64,000 bases of DNA, taken from assembly GCA_007844125.1 (NCBI GenBank), contig CM017561.1:33681406-33745405 (forward strand), given 5' to 3'. This document shows positions 55,101 through 64,000 of this stretch, in pieces (position 1 is the stretch's first letter; each line of letters begins with the position of its first letter). The notes beneath the pieces are model-generated. The model was not told the DNA's origin. It made no database searches and saw only the letters and a program-made list of their open reading frames with translations. The position numbers were made by a program, and so were the translations under genes. The DNA comes from Sinonovacula constricta. Taxonomy: Eukaryota; Mollusca; Bivalvia; Cardiida; Solecurtidae.

Positions 55101-57020
55101 ATACAACACAAGTTGACTTACGTGTACTGTACAAGTATACAACACAAGTTGACTTACGTGCACTGTACAAGGATACAACACAAGATGACTTACGTGCACT
55201 GTATAAGGATACAACACAAGTAGACTTACGTGTACTGTACAAGGATACAACACAAGTTGACTTACGTGTACTGTACAAGGATACAACACAAGTTGACTTA
55301 CGTGCACTGTACAAGGATACAACACAAGTTGACTTACGTGTACTGTACAAGGATACAACACAAGATGACTTACGTGCACTTTATAAGGATACAACACAAG
55401 TTGACTTACGTGTACTGTACAAGGATACAACACAAGTTGACTTACGTGTACTGTACAAGGATACAACACAAGTTGACTTACGTGTACTGTACAAGGATAC
55501 AACACAAGTTGACTTACGTGTACTGTACAAGGATACAACACAAGTTGACTTACGTGTACTGTACAAGGATACAACACAAGTTGACTTACGTGTACTGTAC
55601 AAGGATACAACACAAGATGACTTACGTGTACTGTATAAGGGTACAACACAAGTTGACTTACGTGTACTGTACAAGGATACAACACAAGTTGACTTACGTG
55701 CACTGTATAAGGATACAACACAAGTTGACTTACGTTCACTGTACAAGGATACAACACAAGTTGACTTATGTGTACTGTACAAGGATACAACACAAGATGA
55801 CTTACGTGCACTGTACAAGGATACAACACAAGTTGACTTACGTGTACTGTATAAGGATACAACACAAGTTGACTTATGTGTACTGTACAAGGATACAACA
55901 CAAGATGACTTACGTGTACTGTACAAGGATACAACACAAGATGACTTACGTGCACTGTACAAGGATACAACACAAGTTGACTTACGTGTACTGTACAAGG
56001 ATACAACACAAGATGACTTACGTTTACTGTACAAGGATACAACACAAGTTGACTTACGTGTACTGTACAAGGATACAACACAAGATGACTTACGTGCACT
56101 GTACAAGGATACAACACAAGTTGACTTACGTGTACTGTATAAGGATACAACACAAGTTGACTTACGTGCACTGTACAAGGATACAACACAAGATGACTTA
56201 CGTGTACTGTACAAGGATACAACACAAGTTGACTTACGTGTACTGTATAAGTATACAACACAAGTTGACTTCCGTGTACTGTACAAGTATACAACACAAG
56301 TTGACTTCCATGTACTGTATATTTAGACAACACAAGATGACTTACGTGTACTGTACAAGGATACAAGACAAGTTGACTTACCTGTACTGTATAAGGATAC
56401 AACACAAGTTGACTTACGTTTACTGTACAAGGATACAACACAAGTTGACTTACATGTACTGTATATTTATACAACATAAGATGACTTACGTGTACTGTAC
56501 AAGTATACAACACAAGTTGACTTACGTTTACTGTATAAGGATACAACACAAGTTGACTTACGTTTACTGTACAAGGATACAACACAAGTTGACTTCCATG
56601 TACTGTATATTTATACAACATAAGATGACTTACGTGTACTGTACAAGGATACAACACAAGTTGACTTACGTGTACTGTATAAGGATACAACACAAGTTGA
56701 CTTACGTTTACTGTACAAGGATACAAGACAAGTTGACTTCCGTGTACTGTACAAGTATACAACACAAGTTGACTCACGTGTACTGTATAAGTATACAACA
56801 CAAGTTGACTTACGTGTACTGTACAAGTATACAACACAAGTTGACTTCCATGTACTGTATATTTATACAACACAAGATGACTTACGTGTACTGTACAAGG
56901 ATACAACACAAGTTGACTTACGTGTACTGTACAAGGATACAACACAAGTTGACTTACGTTTACTGTACAAGGATACAACACAAGTTGACTTCCGTGTACT
57001 GAACAAGTATACAACACAAG
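46194..57020. repeat. Higher-order repeats of ~100-102 monomers in the 36 bp array
   Basis: The variant-monomer order starting at 46194 recurs at 49794 (3,600 bp, 100 monomers) and 53466 (3,672 bp, 102 monomers). Blocks at 50293-50814 and 53965-54486 translate identically at 3,672 bp spacing. TATATTTAG marker monomers at 47281, 48181, 50845, 54517 and 56317 are spaced 900, 2,664, 3,672 and 1,800 bp, all exact multiples of 36. A further shared block begins at 52665 and 57021 (4,356 bp, 121 monomers). Confidence 0.85.
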
Positions 57021-59015
57021 TTGACTTCCATGTACTGTATATTTATACAACACAAGATGACTTACGTGTACTGTACAAGGATACAACACAAATTGACTTA
57101 CGTGTACTGTACAAGTGTACAACACAAGTTGACTTACGTGCACTGTACAAGGATACAACACAAGTTGACTTACGTGTACTGTACAAGGATACAATACAAG
57201 ATGACTTACGTGTACTGTACAAGGATACAACACAAGATGTCTTACATGCACTGTATAAGGATACAACACAAGTTGACTTACGTGTACTGTACAAGGATAC
57301 AACACAAGTTGACTTACGTGTACTGTACAAGGATACAACACAAGTTGACTTATGTGTACTGTACAAGGATACAACACAAGATGACTTACGTGCACTGTAC
57401 AAGGATACAACACAAGTTGACTTACGTGTACTGTATAAGGATACAACACAAGTTGACTTACGTGCACTGTACAAGGATACAACACAAGTTGACTTACGTG
57501 TACTGTACAAGGATACAACACAAGTTGACTTATGTGTACTGTACAAGGATACAACACAAGATGACTTACGTGCACTGTACAAGGATACAACACAAGTTGA
57601 CTTACGTGTACTGTATAAGGATACAACACAAGTTGACTTACGTGCACTGTACAAGGATACAACACAAGTTGACTTACGTGTACTGTACAAGGATACAACA
57701 CAAGATGACTTACGTGCACTGTACAAGGATACAACACAAGTTGACTTACGTGTACTGTACAAGGATACAACACAAGTTGACTTCCGTGTACAGTACAAGG
57801 ATACAACACAAGATGACTTACGTGTACTGTACAAGGATACAACACAAGTTGACTTACGTGTACTGTACAAGGATACAACACAAGATGACTTACGTGCACT
57901 GTACAAGGATACAACACAAGTTGACTTACGTGTACTGTATAAGGATACAACACAAGTTGACTTACGTGCACTGTACAAGGATACAACACAAGATGACTTA
58001 CGTGTACTGTACAAGGATACAACACAAGTTGACTTACGTGTACTGTATAAGTATACAACACAAGTTGACTTCCGTGTACTGTATAAGTATACAACACAAG
58101 TTGACTTCCATGTACTGTATAAGTATACAACACAAGTTGACTTACGTGTACTGTACAAGTATACAACACAAGTTGACTTACGTGTACTGTACAAGTATAC
58201 AACACAAGTTGACTTCCATATACTGTATAAGTATACAACACAAGTTGACTTACGTGTACTGTACAAGTATACAACACAAGTTGACTTACGTGTACTGTAC
58301 AAGGATACAACACAAATTGACTTACCTGCACTGTACAAGGATACAACACAAGTTGACTTACGTGTACTGTATAAGTATACAACACAAGTTGACTTCCATG
58401 TACTGTATAAGTATACAACACAAGTTGACTTACGTGTACTGTACAAGTATACAACACAAGTTGACTTACGTGTACTGTACAAGTATACAACACAAGTTGA
58501 CTTCCATGTACTGTATAAGTATACAACACAAGTTGACTTACGTGTACTGTACAAGTATACAACACAAGTTGACTTCCATGTACTGTATAAGTATACAACA
58601 CAAGTTGACTTACGTGTACTGTACAAGTATACAACACAAGTTGACTTACGTGTACTGTACAAGTATACAACACAAGTTGACTTCCATGTACTGTATAAGG
58701 ATACAACACAAGATGACTTACGTGTACTGTACAAGTATACAACACAAGTTGACTTCCATGTACTGTATATTTATACAACACAAGATGACTTACGTGTACT
58801 GTACAAGGATACAACACAAGTTGACTTACGTGTACTGTATAAGTATACAACACAAGTTGACTTACGTGTACTGTATAAGTATACAACACAAGTTGACTTC
58901 CATGTACTGTATAAGTATACAACACAAGTTGACTTACGTGTACTGTACAAGTATACAACACAAGTTGACTTCAATGTACTGTATAAGTATACAACACAAG
59001 TTGACTTCCATGTAC

Positions 59016-60400
59016 GTTTCGATAAGGGAAGAAAGTTCAAGTATAGAAATTTAATAAATGCCAGGTTGCTTTTTTATTAAGAAGACCAATATATAAACGC
59101 TGCGAAAATTCTACGCTCACGTATAACATCACGAGGTCTATATAAACGCACAATAACAAATATCTTATATAAATTAACTTGTAATATAAATTTATACAAA
59201 GTCTACACCAGGAAATAATGTGCATGCATCTTAAAATCCCGTGTACGCACCAGAACATATCGTGCTGAATAGAATGCACAAGAAAAAAGTGCACATAATT
59301 GAATGCACAAGAAAAATGTGCGCAAAACATAGTGCGCTATGAGAAGTATGCTTAAATAATACATTAAATACACACTGATAAAAATGCAAATATAAAACAC
59401 ACTTTCTACAAGATAATTATAATTTTCGGGTTCCTAAAATTATCCCATCCCCCACAGAATTTACATTTAAACTATTTGCCAAGAACTGGCTACCCTGTCA
59501 AGGCCAGATAGAGAATATTCTTTATAAAAAATATCATTACAAAATATTAAGTGATTTTTGTGATTACATAATTTATTTCACGGATCCTTGGAATACTAGG
59601 AATAATGATGATCTTGTCAAAGGAACTAGAAACTAATGATATTCGAAGTAAGATGAGATGCAGTTTGTCAATTTAGCTAACCACATGTATAAAATTGATT
59701 GTTCTGCCTAGTTTACAAGTGCAACAGTTTTTATCCTTGTGCTAAAGGTACAAGCTAGAATCAGTTGTAAACTTGATGTGTAATTCCAAAGGTGAGCAAA
59801 CACTAACATGTTTAAAAGAACACACCATTTGTTTTAATTCACCTTATCCTAGGGCCTTACACTATCTTAACATTCATATGTAAAAAGTTCTATTCATAGA
59901 AAAATGGCAAAATGTTTCAAATGATGATACTATTTATGTACGTGATAGCATTTTTTCTGAAAAAGAGGAGTATATTTTAAAAACAGAAAAAGCCGAATTA
60001 ATTCTACAAAATCCTATTAATGTAAAAAAATATGACCCCATCATAATATCGATTGTTTCAATATATAATGAAATTGTATGCAAGGTATAGTAACCTATAA
60101 GAAAATAAGTTGTTGCCGTATAGAACCTCACCCAAATACAGAGCTGGCATTGTTGATTAAATTTATATCACATCCATTTTATGACAAATATTATTTCATT
60201 AAACGTCTTTGCTTCAAAAGCTTTGTTTCAAATCGACCTACTTTTATAAGACTGTTTGATACAAGCCGTTACTGTTTGGTTTGCTCTAGTTTGTGTGTTA
60301 TGTCTCGTCATGGTGTTAACACATGGCATCAACATGTTAAAAAGAAGTGTAAAACATTAATTAAGACATTCGTGTACAAATGTAACTGAAACATAAATAT
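59016..60400. other. Anonymous sequence right of the 36 bp array
   Basis: Contains a two-copy 29 bp repeat at 59272-59330 (GAATGCACAAGAAAAA...). A plus-strand frame at 60078-60389 has no motif I recognise. No exon with convincing splice sites was found. Confidence 0.55.
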
Positions 60401-60553
60401 AAATATTGAGCTAATCGGCTCACCGGTATGACGCAAAGCGTTAATGAATGATGTCCATTTACCGGGCTCGTCGCTCTCTCTGATGCATGCCAACAGTCTG
60501 GCCATTGCCTGGGGGGATTTGTCATCGGGTTTGAACTCATGGCTTTCTGAAAC

Positions 60554-60578
60554 ATGAGCATTGCAACATATACCAAAC
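60554..60578. repeat. 25 bp exact repeat shared with 26127-26151
   Basis: Same 25 bp as near the 39 bp array. Here it follows sequence (60405-60550) containing GGGTTTGAACTCATGG, which faintly resembles a tRNA-derived SINE B box. That resemblance is too weak to call. Confidence 0.7.
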
Positions 60579-60664
60579 CATGAAAAGGCACAGGATTAAT
60601 GTATTCAGATGCCAGCTAACTGTACAAGTAAGAACATATCTGTGTTTAGTCTTTAACAAAAAAA

Positions 60665-60778
60665 AAAGACAGAGCGAACCCAACAGTTACCGCCTTGGAA
60701 CGGTCAGTCGGCAAAAAGGGCCATCTGGGGTGCTTAAACCGTTTTTATAGAGCTCTAGCCTCGCACTTCCTGGTGTGT
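60665..60778 (-). repeat. Inverted solo copy of the Penelope-type terminus
   Basis: Read on the minus strand this gives CACCAGGAAGTGCGAGG, then TTTAAGCACCCCAG and TTTTGCCGACTGACC, matching 36995-37080 on the plus strand. It is bounded by an A-run (60658-60668) on the plus strand. No RT coding sequence accompanies it. Confidence 0.65.
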
Positions 60779-61394
60779 GTGTGTGTTTGGGTGAGGGGTT
60801 CTCAAATGTAAGCAGGTAAAAAAACGATCTATTTTAATAAAGAATGTCCAGGCGCTGACGTTTTCTTTGATATGTTATGACGTTGTGACGTTGACATAGA
60901 AAAATAATGTCCACATAGAATTAGCAAGAGACACAAGTTATATTTCTAATAGAAGAACTGCGCTAAATAGTTGATTGTAAGTGATTTTTTTTACTCAAGA
61001 AAAGTAAACGATCAGAGAAGTGTAAATGGTTGTAGCATCATGTTCATGTGAAGATATAATTGAGGAACCAAAGTCCAATGTCTCTCAAAGGAAATAAGCG
61101 TAACAAACCTTATAGGATGAATTAAATGACAATTATATGCACGGGGAGATCTTTTACGACAGCCAATTAAATCTTTATTTAATAATTTAATAATGCTTTT
61201 ATTAACTCGCACACTTTTGTAAAGTTCGTTACAAACAAAAAGCTTGTTATTTTGATTGCTCAGTCTTATAAAAAGATATTATGTTTCATATAATAATTTC
61301 TTTTGTTACGTTTACATTGTTTTCATTACAAATGTTACGGTGCCAATCAAATTTAATTCAAAGTTTATTTTAGGCTTATTCGCCTTGTACTTAC
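60779..61394. other. Anonymous AT-rich sequence
   Basis: No gene recognised. It starts with a short (TG)n run near 60774-60786; its right edge is the splice donor of the 61395-61533 exon. Confidence 0.55.
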
Positions 61395-61533
61395 CAATGA
61401 AGTCCAAATATCCAACAATTTCATGCGCTGTGACGTGTTCACATATTCGTCGTTCCATGACAATCGTCATATACTCCACAAAGGCGCTGTAGTTATCTTC
61501 TTCACACTTTGAATCACAGACTCGGTCTAACAA
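61395..61533 (-). CDS. Candidate internal exon, N-terminal part of a CARD
   Basis: 139 nt between an acceptor (CCTCTCGTCATTGCAG, ending 61534) and a strong donor (ATTG|GTAAGTAC from 61394). The open frame reads 46 codons and ends in phase 1. The segment YSAFVEYMTIVMERRICEHV followed by TAHEIVGYLDFIG fits helix 1 and the start of helix 2 of the first CARD of MDA5-type receptors, which often begin with a long helix and then a x-x-V-L-D-Y-L-x-F-L stretch. The remaining helices must lie in another exon. Joining it directly to the CARD exon at 34677 would put that exon out of frame, so an exon between them is missing or was not recognised. Confidence 0.5.
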
Positions 61534-62779
61534 CTGCAATGACGAGAGGCTGACATGACATTGTTAGTAAAATTACGATGTGGATTTACACTATCTGTGT
61601 CAGTAGTAACATACTTAATCGGGGTTTATTTTATTTTTATTCAAGTCGAGAGCGTTTTATTAACTGGTAAATGAACTCGTATATATAATTATAATTGTTT
61701 CAGGGTGGTTCTGCTTTCGTGAAGAGTGAGATGGCAATCTCAATTGCTTCAATACTCTATGTTTGTCCTTGTTGTTAGGTTTAAAAGTGTTATTTTTCTA
61801 AACTATGTTTCCTAATTGTTTATAGTTTAAAAGGTTGATAATTAGTCTATTTAGTGTTCCTGATAAGATATATACTTATTTATTTTCAGTAACATGTCAG
61901 AAACCTTACATTAGAATAAAACCTTCCAGCGCGACACCTTCCAATGATTTTGGGTGTGTCGGGTACATAGACGTCTGCGTTCTACAGTGATAATGACTTG
62001 GACATCTGCAGAAATTCATTTGACGCTGCACCTTAATGAAACTAGAAAGTACCTGCATTGCCAGAAATACCTTCCGTATCGGTTACTACTTGCACAATGA
62101 GATGCTTGTACAATAGATCGCTTGTTTAATAGATATATACTTTGTCTGTGACAACATATTTGCTTTATAATTTAAGTACCATATTTCTTAAGGTATACAT
62201 AAGATCATAAACACCATTGTTCACGAGAACGCGCTTAAACAGTTTTAACAAAAGAATGACAACAAAACTTATGGTTATCTATTTCTCGATTTCAAGGGCA
62301 TATGTGAAACGAATTCTGTTTTAACGTGTATTTGTAACACATTTTACTTGTAAACTTGCATGGTGAATAAACATCACTTTTCAAAAAATCATTTAATTTT
62401 TCCATATTTGAATTCATGCATACAAACGTCAACGGTAAGATTTCTTCAACTGATATTGAGCTAGCCTCAATGTTGTGTTAAGAGAGTAATTCACTGTTTC
62501 ACTTAACGATGAAATCCATTTTATACAACCCAATAGTCCGGACTCCTAGAGTTCATGGCAGCCACAAAGACGTACACAGTGTAACAGACAATACGAAACT
62601 GTTGTTCATATAAATTCTATTAAAACCAATACAGCAGTACAGTGAAACTGACAAGATGCCACACTCCAATCCCACATACTTTGACTGCGTCATCGACATC
62701 TGGCAAAATTCCCAAGTAGCATAACCTTCTGTAAAGCCGAAACGTCGCAGCAGTTCGTCCTAACTGTGAACAATTTGAA
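61534..62779. other. Anonymous sequence between exon and second 39 bp array
   Basis: No further exon, RNA gene or repeat recognised. The gene's first exon should lie here or beyond the right end. Confidence 0.55.
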
Positions 62780-64000
62780 TGTCGGTTCTGATAATAATGT
62801 ATCATAAGACCTCCGAGAACCTGTGTTCCGACCATGTACGTAATATGAACTCCGAGATAATACCCCTTGTCCCGACAGTCTACGTCTTTTGAACTCCGCG
62901 GTCCCTTGTCCCGACAATGTACCACATATGAACTCTGAGATAAAGTGTCCCGACAATGTACTTCACATAAACTCCGAGCTACCGTGTCCTGCTAAAGCAG
63001 CTAATATGAACTTCCAGATCTTTTGTCCCAACAATGTACGTCGTATATAATCCGAGATCCCCTGTCCGAAAATGTACATTATATGGACACCGAGATATCT
63101 TGTTCCAACTCCCAGATCCGTTTTCCTGACAATGTACGTTATTTGGACTTTGAGATGCATTGTCCCAACGTAGCACGTTATATGAACTCCGAGTACGCTT
63201 GTGCCGACAATGTATGTTATATAGACTTCGTGATACTGTTCCCGATTATATACGTTGTATCCCGATAAGGTACATTACAGGTACTGCGAGACCCTGCGTC
63301 CCAAACATGTGCATTATATGTACTCCGAGACCATGTGTCCCGAAAATTAATGTTATAGGTACTCCGAGACCCTGTGTACTGAAAATGTGCGTTATAGGTA
63401 CTCCGAGACCCTGCGTCCAGAAAATGTGCGTTATAGGTACTGCAAGATCCTGCGTCCAGAAAATTACGTTGAAGGTACTGCGAGACCCTGCATCCCTAAA
63501 ATGCACATCATAGGCACTGAAAGACCCTGGGTCCCATTAAAGGACCTTATAGCTAATACGAGAACCCACGTCCCGAAAATGTACGTTATAGGTACTGTGA
63601 GACCCTGTGTACTGAAAATGTGCGTTATAAGTACTCCGAGACCCTGCGTCCCGAAAATGTACGTCATAGGTACTGTGAGATCCTGTGAACTGAAAATGTG
63701 CGTTATAGGTACTCCGAGACCCTGCGTCCCGAAAATGTACGTTATAGGTACTCCGAGACCCTGCGTCCCGAAAATGTACGTCATAGGTACTGTGAGATCC
63801 TGTGAACTGAAAATGTGCGTTATAGGTACTCCGAGACCCTGCGTCCCGAAAATGTACGTTATAGGTACTGCGAGACCATGTGTCCCGGAAATGTGCGTTA
63901 TAGGTACTGCAAGATCCTGCGTCCCAAACATGTGCATTACATGTACTCCGAGACCATGTGTCCCGAAAATGTACGTTATAGGTACTCCGAGATCCTGCGT
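62780..64000. repeat. Second 39 bp minisatellite, unrelated sequence, runs off the window
   Basis: Monomers carry ACTCCGAGACCCTGCGTCCC then GAAAATGTACGTTATAGGT. From 62780 to about 63290 they are heavily diverged (CTCCGAGAT, TTGTCCCGACAATGTACG, ATATGA) with length changes. From about 63290 to the end they are much more alike and close to exactly 39 bp. About 31 monomers fall in the window. It shares the period but not the sequence of the array at 26207-34050. Open frames across it are by-products of the period. Confidence 0.93.

Larger units (their letters stand above)
38135..59015. repeat. 36 bp minisatellite array (about 580 copies, 20.9 kb)
   Basis: Head-to-tail 36 bp monomers built from CTTACGTGTACTGTACAAGG, ATACAACACA and AGTTGA. 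Common variants are GTGCACT or GTTTACT for GTGTACT, GTATAC for GGATAC, TGTATAAGG for TGTACAAGG, and AGATGAC or AATTGAC for AGTTGAC. Outer monomers differ in type from inner ones: CTTCAATGTACT at the left edge and CTTCCATGTACTGTATAAG over the last kilobase. Four of the six frames of the consensus lack stops, so huge open frames arise, including 4,616 codons on the minus strand (58961-45111). It sits between two minus-strand CARD-type exons and is probably intronic. Confidence 0.97.

Noticed and set aside
45111..58961. A 4,616-residue protein, and dozens of other long proteins, within the 36 bp array
   Set aside because: A 36 bp period with few stops opens four of six frames at once; there is no start context, domain or splice evidence, and monomer variants appear in all codon positions.
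38135..59015. CRISPR array
   Set aside because: Monomers follow each other directly with no unique spacers, and the context is eukaryotic.
60078..60389. 103-residue plus-strand frame with several Cys and His
   Set aside because: No regular zinc-finger spacing, no splice or start support; not recognised.
60405..60550. tRNA-derived SINE (B-box-like GGGTTTGAACTC)
   Set aside because: No A box at proper distance, no convincing tail, and only one copy seen in the window.
62780..64000. Coding repeat protein on the minus strand (units such as GTQGLGVPITYIF)
   Set aside because: Period of 39 bp again; the frame is lost in the diverged left part, as expected for non-coding DNA.

Overview
This is a eukaryotic window, most likely from a marine invertebrate and probably a mollusc such as a bivalve. 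The evidence is an AT-rich background, spliceosomal exon signals, L1/Tx1-like and CR1-like LINEs, a Penelope-like reverse transcriptase relic of a type I associate with bivalves and cnidarians, and very large minisatellites. The species assignment is inference. There is no bacterial-style gene organisation, and I recognised no rRNA or tRNA gene.

Layout: (1) 1-25138 is a tandem array of a ~7.6 kb unit. Units 1 and 2, each joined to a 5'-truncated LINE (LINE A), form an 11,712 bp direct duplication that is almost identical. A third, partial and ~5% diverged unit (23369-25138) follows. The unit 2/unit 3 junction lacks LINE A and keeps what looks like the pre-insertion site. Each complete unit also carries a decayed CR1-like LINE (LINE B). 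(2) 25139-38130 holds two minus-strand exons, a 7.8 kb array of a 39 bp minisatellite, a (TA)n tract and a plus-strand Penelope-like RT pseudogene. (3) 38135-59015 is a ~20.9 kb array of a 36 bp minisatellite (about 580 monomers) with kilobase-scale higher-order duplications and one indel-rich patch that looks like bad consensus. (4) 59016-62780 is mostly anonymous sequence with one more minus-strand exon. (5) 62780-64000 is the diverged edge of a second, unrelated 39 bp minisatellite that runs off the window.

The only host gene I can support is on the minus strand. It consists of an exon at 61395-61533 resembling the start of a CARD, an exon at 34359-34677 that encodes a complete CARD, and a Ser/Pro-rich exon at 25501-25596. 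The last two join in compatible phase. This order (CARD, CARD, Ser-rich linker) is what an N-terminal region of a RIG-I/MDA5-like receptor would show, with helicase exons expected beyond the left end. If that is right, the two large minisatellites and the retroelement array are all intronic DNA of one innate-immunity gene. The many very long open frames in the satellites arise because 36 and 39 are multiples of three; I do not treat them as genes.
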